This document shows, one piece after another, positions 1 through 11,701 of a stretch of 64,000 bases of DNA. The notes beneath the pieces were generated by a model. That model made no database searches. It saw nothing but the letters and a program-made list of their open reading frames with translations, and was not told the DNA's origin. This DNA is from Suillus spraguei (Eukaryota; Basidiomycota; Agaricomycetes; Boletales; Suillaceae). The DNA is taken from positions 62,001 through 126,000 of the forward strand of contig JABCPU010000059.1 in NCBI GenBank assembly GCA_016800925.1. Direction: 5' to 3'. A program made the position numbers and the translations under genes. Every line of letters starts with the position of its first letter. The stretch's first letter is position 1.

Positions 1-234
1 TAACAGTGGCAGTGTCGAGCTTTTGACTTGAATTATTGTTTCGTCCATTCCACTGACCCCACTGACGACAAACGACGAGCACGACAGGTACGGCAGCGAG
101 CAAGATATTTGTCAAAGACAATTTAACCGTCTCTCTTATTCTGTTTATACTATCGTGTAATTCTGACGTCCGACGTGTAGAGGTCTCTTGCAGTGCATAT
201 TTCTTGCGTGTGATATTGCGTTGGCCCAGATGCG

Positions 235-2602
235 ATGTTCTACCCTTCGCAGTCGCCCGCAATCTCACACAAGCTCACCAACCACCCACACCATGTTAAT
301 GTTCAGGACCAGTCCCCTTGGTCTCGAAGTGTTAATCACACACATACGCATCACCCACAGCAGAGCATAGGTCCACCTCCACCATCCCCAGGCTACCCGC
401 TCTATACAAATGGCAATGTAAATCCTATTCAGCATCACCCACATCATCCCCTTTCACACCCGCCGCTCCCTCACCACCAACACCAGAATTCTTTATCTCA
501 TTATCCTTCCCCACCCAATGGTCACATCCACCCACAGCACATGGGTCAGGCTTCACCAGGAAGCGTGGGCAGCCAGAGCATAACGCCCCATTGGCAGCAG
601 GAGCTTCTCAAGTGTGAGGTATGTTGAGCAGTGCCCCATTTAATTTAATCTTATAATGCGTCATACAAAGATGATCAGGTCTTCTCGGTCTTCACATCAC
701 CGTGCCCGTGCTAGCGCCATGGCATCACGCACGGTCATCAAATCTGCTATCCCTATCACAAATCCCAATATTGTCAAGCCCAGCACAAATACTGACATCA
801 CAGAATCCTCTTCGAAAGATCCACCCGGAACACCAGCTCTATCCTCCACCCCCGCCTTGAGTGCTGTCGAGAGCTCACCAAACACCACAAGTGTTCTGAT
901 CAATCACCCTTCATCCACTGTTTCTCCTGTCACCGAGGCCCCGCGGCCCACTTCCAAACCCCCGCAGAACGCTTGGAGCTCCCTTGACATGGGTGGCATC
1001 AATATTAAAACCATCCCACCTTCCTCTGGCCTCTTCACGTTCACTTTCCTCATCAACCTTTATCTCAACCACAATGCCCTCACCTCTATACCAGCCGGAA
1101 TCGCGAAACTACGCCATCTTGAGCTCCTCGATCTTAGTGGGAATAACCTCTCGACAGTTCCTGCTGAGCTTGGCATGCTCACTCAGCTGAAGGAGTTATA
1201 CTTGTTTGACAATCACATTGTGACCTTGCCACCTGAACTAGGCAGTCTACACCAGCTACAAACAATCGGTGTCGAGGGTAATCCCATGGACACATCTCTC
1301 AAGGCTATTGTGCAGAAGGATGGCACGCCCGCCCTTATTTCTTACCTGCGCGACAGTTGCCCTGTCCCATCTCCTCCCCCGGAACGTCTTTGGAAGTCCC
1401 TTATATCTCCTCAAGAGCGCGAGGCCCTTGCCGCGGATCCTACCACAGAGACGCTCAGTGCTCTCTCCTACAACATTCTGTGCGAGAAGTGCGCAACCGA
1501 GCGGCTGTATGGGTACACACCGTCGTGGGCACTCGGTTGGGATTATAGAAAGGAATTGATATTGACAGAAATAATGAATTACGATACTGACTTTTTGTGC
1601 CTGCAAGAAGTGGATATCGCACAGTACGAGGACTACTTTGTGAAGCATTTACAGGGGCAAGGGTATGAGGGAATTTATTGGCCGAAGAGCAGGTATAAGA
1701 CGATGAGTGATGCAGATCGTCGGCTGGTTGATGGGTGTGCGACATTCTACAAATCAGACAAGTGAGTGCCCTTTTCATGTTGACCTTGAGTCAACATTAT
1801 TTATTCATTCCATCAGGTACTCCCTCGTCGAACGTCAGCTCATTGAATTCAGCACCGTCGCAATGCAGCGACCCGACTTCAAGAAAACAGATGACATGTT
1901 CAACCGTGTGCTAGGCAAAGACCATATTGCCGTTATCTGCCTCTTCGAGGTTAAAGAAACCGGCACTCGTATCATTCTCGCCAATGCCCATATCCACTGG
2001 GATCCCGCCTATCGCGACGTCAAGCTCGTCCAAGTTGCGCTCCTCGTCGACGAGATCGAGAAGATTGCTGCGAACTTTGCGCGGTTACCTCCAAGGCCGG
2101 ATACACCTCGCGCCCCTGTCTATAGCGATGGAAGCAAGATTCCTGTTATCATTTGCGGAGATTTCAATAGCATTCCGTCTTCCGGTGTGTATGAGTTCCT
2201 CGCGAACGGGAGTGTGCCGCCCGATCACCCAGACTTTATGAATCACCTGTATGGGCGGTACACCACGGATGGGTTGCGGCATCGTTTGGGGCTCAGGAGT
2301 GCGAATGCGACGGCAGGCGGGCTCCCATTAACGAATTATACACCAGGCTTCCAAGGCGAGATCGATTATATATGGTATTCGACTGCAAATCTGGCTGTGA
2401 ATGCGGTACTGGGAGAAGTGGATAGAGGGTACTTGGAAAAAGTGGTGGGGTTCCCGAACGCTCATTTCCCGTCGGAGTAAGTCTCTTTGTATTTTGGAAT
2501 ATAGACTCGTCTACTGATGTGCTTGATAGTCACATTTGCATCATCAGCGAGTTCCGCGTGAAGCCTCCGAGACCCCCAGCCTTGCTGCCAGCGGCGTCTT
2601 GA
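235..2602 (+). CDS. CCR4: CCR4 poly(A)-specific exonuclease (deadenylase)
   Basis: Catalytic subunit of the CCR4-NOT complex, which shortens mRNA poly(A) tails in the cytoplasm. I read four exons, 235-618, 671-1761, 1817-2476 and 2530-2602, joined in frame by GT-AG introns of 52-55 nt, giving 735 residues. The N-terminus is rich in His, Pro and Gln. A basic stretch beginning SSHHRARASAMASRT is typical of basidiomycete CCR4. Leucine-rich repeats lie at about residues 255-330 (LDLSGNNLSTVP). An endonuclease/exonuclease/phosphatase domain runs from about residue 390 to the end, with CLQEVD, ANAHIHWDP, ICGDFNS and the C-terminal SDH motif that is completed across the last intron. All the usual catalytic motifs are present, so the enzyme looks functional. 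The start is the first ATG of the open exon 1. The C-terminus ends shortly after the SDH motif, as usual in the family. Confidence 0.95.
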
Positions 2603-2957
2603 GCAAGCGAGCAAGCATCCAAATACATCATTTATCGTCTCATTTCCTGTACGTACATGTATTTGGCGGTACATTGGTTCTACATATCGGGGTGCATATT
2701 CGTGATATTCTTTTCATGTCCAAGTTTCTTTGCTTGCTGTCACCGTACCTCGTCCTTTTAAGTTTCTGTACAATTTTTGTTTTATCCTTTTCTTTCGTTT
2801 GTCTATCTTTTTTCGTTCCTTTTTTTTTCTTTCTGGTGTTCATTATAATGTTGCGCCCATTGACATACATACATACATTGTAGCATGTGCTGTACGGTTC
2901 TTTGTAGAAACGGCTATTCCCTTCTTTACTCCATAAAATATTTGTGCTCCAGGTATA
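2603..2957 (+). other. CCR4 3' flank
   Basis: AT-rich sequence with long T and pyrimidine runs (about 2760-2850), likely the 3' untranslated region and termination zone of CCR4. An AATAAA-like string near 2934 could be a poly(A) signal. No gene is visible. Confidence 0.4.
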
Positions 2958-3599
2958 TGACGCTCCGAAAGGAACTTTAATAAATTGGGCGATACACAAG
3001 CCTTAGTCTGATGCGGCCGATATCATGCAGACGGAGGCCTGATGTTCTCAAAATATCGCCATGATTCAACTACTGGAGCTTAGCGACATTTACCTTGGCA
3101 AAGATGCGCATGTTTATGCTTTTCACCGGCAACGTTAATCAAACCAACACAACTTCTCTCGCTCGCACTGACGCATAATGTCAAGGAATCCTTTCTGCAT
3201 GCTTTTGAGCAACTCATTTCGGCTCACATCTATGGCGTCACGCTATTGGGTCCGTTGTATGAAACACAATGCTCAAAGTCAAGGAATATCTTGACGTGTA
3301 CCATTGGGTCATTGCATGGGAAGTCCCACCTATGGTGCATGCAGGAACTTGCACAAAGCAAAAGAGATGCAAGGAGCATTGTAAATAATTGGTGGAATGG
3401 AATGGATAGGTTTTTGTTGAATGGATAACTTTGTAAGGAGGTTGTTAAAGGCTTCGAGAAACTTGGCTCATTAAAGAGATGATCCAACCTAGACTGTTGG
3501 AGGGCCATATTACATATTGTGAAGTAGCTAGTAGCTGGTGTATCGCGCACTTTGAGGTTGTGTATCACGCAATTTATTAAAGTTCCTTTCGGAGCGTCC
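2958..3599. mobile_element. 642-bp TIR element (MITE-like, TA target site)
   Basis: Both ends carry the same terminal inverted repeat: 29 nt (GACGCTCCGAAAGGAACTTT and onward) are identical, and the match extends to about 40 nt with two internal mismatches and one at the outermost base. The element is flanked by TA on both sides (2956-2957 and 3600-3601), the target duplication of Tc1/mariner-type elements. No ORF inside resembles a transposase, so it is best read as a non-autonomous element (MITE or deletion derivative). It sits about 350 bp downstream of the CCR4 stop. I saw no second copy in the window. Confidence 0.8.
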
Positions 3600-3601
3600 T
3601 A

Positions 3602-5046
3602 GAATTCGGGGCCTTATAAGGTGCACAATGCATGAACTCGTGACAACCAAAAACATGATACTTGCTACTGAGGCTTGACATTTGAGCTGGTTGAACCGAA
3701 AGGGAAGACGGTGATACTTAGTACTGTACCTGGAATTTTGCTCTGGATCTTACTCAACCAAATCATCATGATTTGCATATCCAATAAATGATGGATCTGA
3801 TGTATAATCCCCATTTGCGAATGCAGACGCTCGATGCACAGCGAAACTCGTCCAGAGTGAGTGTGGCATGTCTGGTAGCGATAGTTTCTGAAAGAATAAG
3901 CATAGCATCCTAGATGCACAAACACATTCTACACAGGACTTCACACTAGCAAGCGCTACTGTTTGAAAGGCCCTGCAATAGGTCATAACCAAATTTGATT
4001 TATGGCCTCTTCCAATATTAGTATTATCAACGTACGATAAATCGGGAATGAACATAACAGACCACAGAGGGGACAGTTCCTCCGGAACGGAATCTAAAGT
4101 AGCCTATCTGGATTGTATATCCACCCAAGCCAAGATGAATCACGAAAGTGCTTCAGTCAGAAACCGGCCGTATAGAACGTGAGGCATCGAAATGGCGACA
4201 CGTAACACATGCTACGCAGGCCCGAATCTCGGCTTGCTTTCAGCCGGATAAATGGGGAGCACTGATATCAAGATTCTGGTGCGTAAAGAACGAATCAGAA
4301 GAGACCAGGGGGATTGTGAGCTCCGTGTCAGATGGAGAAAAATTACTACTCAATCACCCCCTGAATGATCTTCCTGTTTCTAAGAGTTCGGGTAACAATT
4401 GAGTTCCAATATCGGAGAATGACAAATGGGCATTAGAATAGGTACAAACCAGAAGAGAATGACGGTCCCTTGAGACTGGAAGCTGAAGAAGGTTACTCGG
4501 AGGTTGGTTGTGGACATAGATCTGGAGTGAGATGACTCATATGCTGATGTCGAAGATCGGTGATATATTAGCCGCACGAAGAATGAATCTCGAGTCGTGG
4601 AAAAGGGGCCCTAACCAATACAATGGATGACCCGTTCTTCCTTTTTGGTGACCTTGGCATGGAAAATCAGGCGTCGGGAGCGCTTTAAGATCTGGAGCTC
4701 CTGTGCAGTAGTGGTGGGAGGAGATACCATATATCGGATACGATCAAACACTGCCCTATACTTCTTCCTAACGAGACTCACGCTTTGGCGCCCACGATGG
4801 GCCATGATCGCAATGTGCCTACTTTTGAAACCAACGAAGGACACAAAAGACTTTCTTCCAGTGGGCTAGTGCCCTCGAATATTGCCATACAAAAAAGCGG
4901 TGCCGTTGCATTATGCACGACTCGCCATTATATAATTTGCTAGGGCGCCTATAATCAATTACGATACATCCTTTCGAGATGCTAAAGATGCAAACCACAT
5001 GTACAAAGACTGCTCCGTATCTACGCAGCAAAGTCAGAGTACTGCC
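3602..5046. other. Intergenic, no gene recognised
   Basis: The ORFs here (the longest encode about 60-100 residues, for example 4148-4402) show no domain, no intron-joined continuation and no compositional coding signal I could recognise. The right end is the 3' flank of DPL1. Confidence 0.4.
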
Positions 5047-7449
5047 TTAAGCCTTGTACAATGTATCCAAGAACATCGTAGCGACCTCGCTGACTAACTC
5101 TGGGCCGACAGCGCTGGACTGTCCTAGTCCTGGAAAGAGTAGCAGGGTCAAATGACTATTAATGAAGCAAAGGCAGAAAACGGGGAAAATAATATGACAA
5201 AGCAGTAGACGCGAATGGTGGACATGATTATCAGGTCATAAAACTCGACCAAAAAATTTAATCAATCTTTGAGACGTACCATAGAGCGTAACCATCGTCC
5301 CCTTCCCAGACGGCGCCAACTTGGCTTCCTGTACAGAGTCCCTGAGATCTGTGATGAATGTATCAACAAGCGGGAGCGTAAGGCGCTTTCAGATAAGCAT
5401 ATAATTCAGTTCCCATGGGGTTCGGAGAACAAAACGAGAAAATCTACCGTGCATGCGATATGTACCGCGGCCGGGCCAGTTAATGCATTAAGATGCCAGC
5501 CTTTTTTCGACATCTTGTCTCCGACCTCGTGGATATTTACCTCAGAAGACTTGGATCCGAATGCGACGACAGAAGCAGGCGGGGAGCCAAGAACATATAG
5601 TTCCGGGATGGAATTTGTAATGGTATTGGCAATCGTACGCGCGCACGAAACAATTTCATGGCAGGATTTGAGATAACCACTGAGAAATGAATGAGCTCAG
5701 GAAGTACAAGGACAAATCTGAGGAGAAACAAAGATACGCACTCTGATCCCATGTATTGCATCGCTGCCCAGGTTCCCGCGATCAACGCACCAGGCCTAAG
5801 CACACGGAAAGTCAGGTGTAAAGAAATGGAATTAGGCATGGACATACCGAGAACCTGACAAACTCGGGCTGGCATAGACTCCACCTGCAAAGAACTGAAG
5901 TTGGTAAAAACAATTGATAGAACGTTACAAACCTGTCCAGGAGGGTGAGATATAGTACTGATGACGCCGTAACGCGGCGTCGCGATACATAATTACAGAA
6001 GACCCCTATAGGATCTGGTAAGTATTTACGAGGTGCACATGAACGAAACCTTACCTTGGGCGCAAACCCATACTATCATACGATCAACATCTTCATCAAC
6101 TAGATTGTATAATGACAATTTACCTTATGAGTATCACAACTGATACTAGTGACTCCACGGACTCTGAAGTCGAATGGACTGAGTTTATACCTTGCGCCTC
6201 CGTCTTCTCCGTCAGAAAGACCTGCTTTCTCGAGGAACGGCATAATGAAGGATCCAAGGCAGCAGTCAACATGTAAACCAATATTATGCCTTGCAGCAAG
6301 TTCGCCCAAAACAACTATATCGTCTTGATTTCCATCCGGGAAGTTGACGGCTGATCCTACAAGCTGCACAACAACGTTCAATGCTACCACTATTGCAGAG
6401 AAGATGCTTACAAGTATTGTATTCCGGTTACTATAAGAAATTATCTGAGTAATATATCATTGACTTAGGAAGGGACACTCACATAGCTTTACGAACGCGT
6501 TTAATGTTTGCCTTTCGAGTTACTGGGTCTACTGGAATCAAGTGCACTTTTACTTTCATATACGCTGCGCCTTTGTCAAATGCGGCGTGGGCACTTGCTG
6601 GAACGATCCTGCAATATCGATATTAGAACTAACTCGCATCTTATGAGCCTCAATACCCACATCTCGGGCTCTGTGATACCCTTCACTTCTCGTGCCCAGT
6701 CCCTATAAGTTTTGACAGCCATGACAATGGACTCAGTGCCACCTGAGGTCATGGTACCAGCTCCATCTGGGTTGTTGTACATCCGTAGGCACATCGAGAC
6801 GATCTCAGCTTCCATCTTGCGGATAGCAGGGAAGACGTCTGGATGTAAAGGATTGGACACTGTATAACGCTCGAAAGCAGCGACAAGAACTCTTGACAGA
6901 TCCTCTCCCCCATCTGTTTAGAAGGGTGAGATGGGAAGTAACTGTGACAATTGACGCACGGTAGACTGCCCCTGATAATTTCCCATGTCTCCAGTCAGCA
7001 TGGATAGCCAATTCGCCATCCATTTTCTTCATCTCTGCTAAAATCCACTCCACTGGTTTTCCTTCGTCTGGAAGAACGAGATGCCGCGAAACATCGGCTC
7101 CTTGTGGTACGAGCTTGCCCTCAATTTCCAGTCTTGCCTGGTTCATCTGCTGCTGAACTTCCTTCTGCACTGCAGGCACTTTCAATGCTAGTAGTAATAC
7201 TTGCTGTCTTTCAGTCAGATTTCATAATAGTAACACTCAATGAAAGCCACGCACCCTGTAGGTCCATGTCCAGGAGTCTTTCAGAGAATCAGTTATGCCT
7301 CGAGCTTGGACATGCCTGCAGAGCTTAAGGGATTGAGTTATGACGAAATAAAAGAAAAGCGCTGTCTTTGCGGCCTCGAATGGTGTCGTGGCGCGTAAGA
7401 AATCCCTGACAATCACCGGGTCTTGCAGAACAAGCTTAATGGAAGACAT
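5047..7449 (-). CDS. DPL1: Sphingosine-1-phosphate lyase (PLP-dependent)
   Basis: Endoplasmic reticulum enzyme that cleaves phosphorylated sphingoid bases to a fatty aldehyde and phosphoethanolamine, the exit step of sphingolipid breakdown. Thirteen exons, in transcript order: 7251-7449, 6960-7187, 6661-6913, 6483-6608, 6412-6430, 6124-6363, 6055-6072, 5933-6005, 5848-5884, 5742-5795, 5448-5679, 5280-5385, 5047-5129. They total 555 residues, the normal family length. The N-terminal membrane segment is [27 protein letters not shown] and the PLP-lysine motif CDTHK (Lys at about residue 355) are present, followed directly by YGFAPKG encoded by an 18-nt exon. The C-terminal [18 protein letters not shown] is typical. 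The exon 1 donor is the least certain junction, because the phase-correct site GTGGCT is weak. The gene is divergent from GIM3. Confidence 0.95.
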
Positions 7450-7589
7450 TAGAAATTGATGTTCCGCGGTGATGGTAGTACGTAGGAGAGTGTGATTTTA
7501 GGCAATTACCAAACAACCCGCCAATCATCTCAACGGCCGGCGGCAGACCAGTGCTTCCGCACCAACAACTTGAAGTTAGCATGAACAAT
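7450..7589. promoter_or_regulatory. Bidirectional promoter between DPL1 and GIM3
   Basis: The start codons of DPL1 (7449, minus) and GIM3 (7590, plus) are only 140 bp apart, so both promoters and 5' untranslated regions must lie in this gap or overlap the neighbouring gene. I see no clear TATA box. Confidence 0.5.
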
Positions 7590-8201
7590 ATGCGGATGGT
7601 ATCTCTTTGACATTTAATCATGAAGCGAGGATTACTCAATAAATGCATTTAAGCTTGCGGAAGAGGAGGAGAATGACGACGGCACTGAGGTTACATGGGG
7701 TGCGTTCTGAGTCTTTGACACTCAGGATGCCAGTCGATCGAGTGCTTTTAGAGGATCAGCAGCGTATCAACACGTTCTCCAAACTAAATACTCGTCTCAG
7801 GAGCATAGAGGAACGACTCGAAGAACTCAAGGTGTGTTAACAAGCCAAACGCTTGTTCTAGTCTCATGATAGCTTCCAGCAAGAGAAAGAAGCATTGGAT
7901 GACCTCTCTACGGAGCTCGAGCTTACTGACGAGGACGAAAGTGTATTGTACGTCTAAATATCGTGCTTGCACAAGAAGAAAGACTGACTTTGTTGGCCAA
8001 CCAATCAGATACAAGATCGGCGAATCTTTCCTTCACCTGCCCCAACCCCGCGCGATGAAACGACTCGAAAAGGACCAGGCGGTATTGTCTGCCCAAGTCT
8101 TAGACCTATCAGCGAGCGCAGAACAGTGCGAAAAGGAGATGAAGGAGCTGAAAGTCACATTGTATGCCAGGTTTGGCCGCGCAATCAACCTCGATGAATG
8201 A
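7590..8201 (+). CDS. GIM3: Prefoldin subunit 4
   Basis: Beta-type subunit of the hexameric prefoldin chaperone, which captures nascent actin and tubulin and passes them to the CCT chaperonin. Five exons: 7590-7598, 7654-7699, 7752-7831, 7880-7947 and 8009-8201, giving 131 residues, the usual size. The first exon is only 9 nt (Met-Arg-Met). It was chosen because the acidic stretch LAEEEENDDGTEVTWEDQQR has no in-frame ATG of its own and is preceded by a stop, whereas the splice restores the expected start. Two coiled-coil arms are visible, RINTFSKLNTRLRSIEERL and the C-terminal CEKEMKELKVTLYARFG, with the family-ending INLDE. YKIGESFLHLP forms the central beta-hairpin region. All junctions are GT-AG and in phase. 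Confidence 0.93.
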
Positions 8202-11200
8202 CCAGTATCAGCGTAAAGTATCATATAGGATGTTATACCTTCATCGTGGCCTTCTGATTCGCGTCATGCAGGTCAGCTACATATGTATCTCATAGGACAT
8301 AATCGCAGCATCATCGATCTATCATAGGCGTGTGTCACGCAGTACTGTACCACCATTAGGGATCTGAATCTTGATATTATCATCAACAGCCTAAGCCGTC
8401 AATAAAAAGGCGAGTCCCGCAATCTAGGTGACAAACGGGGCAACATTCATGCACAATTAGGCGGTTTGTACTAGGGAATCTAGGTCTATCGGACGACGTT
8501 CATATTCGTATTTCTGTTATACTTCAGCCTGAACCGGCCTGTTGAACGCTCCTATTGAGTCCAGTCGGTAGCCAGCGGAGCAGAACTCTGTAGAAAAGAG
8601 CATCATTCACCTAAGCTACCGGTCCAAGGCCGTAGCGCTGAGGAATTGTCATTGATCCGAGGTAATGACGGTCGCAATCTTTCCCGATGGGCAGCGCATG
8701 CTGACTCGCAGACGGGATCAATGAACGAGTATTTCGTCCACGCGACTTGAAGGACAATGTGTCGTTGTAACGATGGGAGGGACATCAAACCAGGGTTCAG
8801 GCGGTGACGGTTTCCAGGCAAGCAATTTATAGGAAACCGGAAGATTAAAAATTGGGATATAGGCACGAGAGACTGCATCTTAAACTTTGTAGCTAACTGC
8901 AAGGACACCCGATAACACATAGCTTCTCACAGGGCATCTTGTCATGGTCGGAATTGGATACGAGTGAGTCCGCCCGGATGAACATTGGCGTTGAAGCCGC
9001 ACTATATATATCCGTAGCATCTCCGGGGGAACCCCTCTAGCGCACTCGTATGCATGGTCAGTGATGAAAGTGTCCACCTCTCGTAGATCTTGGTCCATAG
9101 ATCGACGAGCTGTCGCTAAATTTGAGCATCACAAGCGTTTGGTACCTGTCCTGCGCTATTTGCTCTGTGGATCATGATGGTCAGCACATCATCAGTACTC
9201 AGTGGTGGCACAGGCAAAAATATCGCAGAGTGGGCAGTGTGCCTGAGAATTTGAGTACAACTAAGGCATCGGGAAATGTCGTACATTTGTGGCACTATGA
9301 CAAGTCACCAGTCATCATCAGGCGTCCGCTGCGGTTGAAGCCGCCCAATAATAATGGTGTTAAGCAGGACAGCATTGCACAGGAGAAAGGCCGCCAATGG
9401 GAAGCAAAATAAAGCTAATGGATCCGAGATAAGCTGGATCCTGTTGCACAAGGCAAAAGAATATGTCAACGGATCCCGAGTGTGTGGTCATTGCTGCCTA
9501 TCCCATCCCACAATGATACAAGCCACGTCTCTAAATGTGAGGCGTTTGCTGTCAATCCCGACTAATATGAAGATGAAAGAGGAGACAGAGAGCCGTAACC
9601 CGTTATCGTCGTCGGTAAACATTGTAGACGTGGTCATCGCATGTGGTTGTCTGGTGCAGTCAATTAGTATTCGATAGTCTGACAAAAAAAAATACTGGGA
9701 CAGTCATGACTTTTTCGATAGTGCCGCCGCACAATCCGCATATCTGATGATGACGAGTGACGACCACTTTCTAGTAGGATGTACACGCATGTATATCGCC
9801 GTCACTAGGTCACGATACGAACATCCGTATATTGTTGCCTAGATTCCACCGTAATATAAACATGCCATGAGATGAGCATCGAGCACATCTTCTAACAGGC
9901 TCTTAGCTTTGCATTGCTCTTCCGTATGAGAATGAACTTGACGGTGAAATTCTGAACGAAGCGGGTGTATTTCGAAGTTTGCATGGACTTGTCAATAGTC
10001 TTTATGTGCACCTCTTCCAACTAGCCGCACCTACTAGCATGGATAGCTGGAGAGGTGTACATAAAGACCCGATAACAACCGATCTCCAGGATCACAAGGT
10101 GTCGAACTGAGCGGTCCAGTGAAAAGACGCAAGTAACATGTTTCCGGTTCCTCCCGATGACGCCCATCCGTGAATTAAATTAGTTCCGAGGGATCTCCGA
10201 AGGAAAACAGTCCGAAGTGGTCCGAACTCAGGCGCAAACATATCATAGAACTTTTTTTTAAATATTCGAAGTGAAGGAAGTCGAAGCTGTTGGAGCTAGT
10301 CGGAGTCGTGCGTCATATGCATGACGCAGCGTCGATTCATATAGCCCATAATAGATTCTGTCAAGTTCACAATTCGTCAGTCACGCTTTAAATGAGCACA
10401 GCAGTCGGACCTCGTGTTTCACTTTCACGCATTTCTACAAGACTTTGCTCTAAGAGATTTTCCAGATCTGATTGGACACAAAGAGTCCCTTGAGCGTTCA
10501 GTGTTCAAAATCCATCTAAACCAATCCAGGAGCCGGAGCACGGCGGTTGCAGGATGAGTGACTGCTCGTTGCCTGTAGACTGTTTAAAACAACACCGAAT
10601 CCGATGGCATGTCAAAAATTTAAACCTCATATCAGGTGTATATCGAGCGTGAGATTGGCGCAGATCAAGCGTGCGATCTTGTTGGTAGTCGGGTATGTCG
10701 TTACTTGTGGTCCATGGAGCGATTATAGTAACTGTCTCGCTTGTCAATAGACATTGATTCGTCGAGTCGGAGAAATTGCGATATTGCGAAGACATTGAAA
10801 GGATCACGGCGATTGATAAGAGAGAACCGGTCGCATAGCCGCAAAAGTTGAGATGACACATGTGATCCAGTGGATAGACGACCAGTGGCCCACTTGAAGT
10901 CGAAGGATGGACGGAACGATCTTATTATGGAAACATAGCGGTGTGCTGGCAATGCAAAGGACTCCGGATAAACTCCGGAAACGCGCTCATTTGCGAGATC
11001 TTACTTCAGTGAAGTGCCATAATTCAAATTGGGCTAGAACAACTAGATAAGCCCAAGAGGACGTGGCTAAGTTGGAATGGTGAACAGTTCCAGGGGCCTG
11101 GGCTTGCATCAAAATGGTGGAGAGTTCGAGGGTGTAAGACTTTGTAGAAATCACATTTGTATCCACATCATAAGATGAACCGATGGCTACCAATGAACGT

Positions 11201-11701
11201 GCCTTTCATTTTGTGCGAGCATGGTAGTGAGGAGATCGAGATTGTAGCCTGGCCCAGGCGGCGACCATACAAAGGTGAGATAAGTGTCGTGTAGTAGGTG
11301 GGAACTACTACTGGGCAAGATAGGCGTTTGCAGGAGCGATTCGGAAGGCCGATATCGATGGTAATTCCATTTGAGCAGTAAGCATGTTACATAGTAGTAC
11401 TGTAGTTCGGGGACTGCCGCAAGCAGGTCGATCCTGTATTACCGGATCAAGAATGACCAGCCGGCTCGTTCTGTGCCGCAACTTGGCAGGCGGCCCAACG
11501 TTCGGACGAAGAGGGACTATTTGAAGGGTGAACTTTATGACTCAAGTATTGTCCCCTCGATATCGCCTTTGTCACTCACAATTGGGTGTCCCATAAATTT
11601 CAGGACTACTAGGTTCAAGTGCTAGGTGAGTTTGCCTTGTGCGCCTATACTAGTAACTCTCCTCAAATTCCAATCATCCCAACCAGGGTCTCTCCGCCAA
11701 G
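8202..11701. other. 3.5-kb intergenic stretch, no gene recognised
   Basis: Only short ORFs (at most 122 codons) without recognisable domains or coherent intron-joined reading frames. It contains an imperfect hairpin at 9998-10068, listed separately. The right end includes the 5' region of the arrestin gene, where a possible 5' UTR intron boundary (AG near 11688) precedes the ATG at 11702. Confidence 0.4.
9998..10068. repeat. Short inverted repeat / hairpin
   Basis: The arms at 9998-10019 and 10048-10068 are reverse complements except for one mismatch and one extra base, with a 28-nt loop. The stem is about 21 bp. No flanking element was identified. Confidence 0.6.

Noticed and set aside
697..903. 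Minus-strand ORFs overlapping CCR4 and similar antisense ORFs over CLF1 and the arrestin gene
   Set aside because: They are frame shadows of well-supported genes without independent coding evidence.
5269..5676. 135-codon plus-strand ORF
   Set aside because: It is the antisense shadow of the last exons of DPL1, which are supported by family motifs and correct splice phases.
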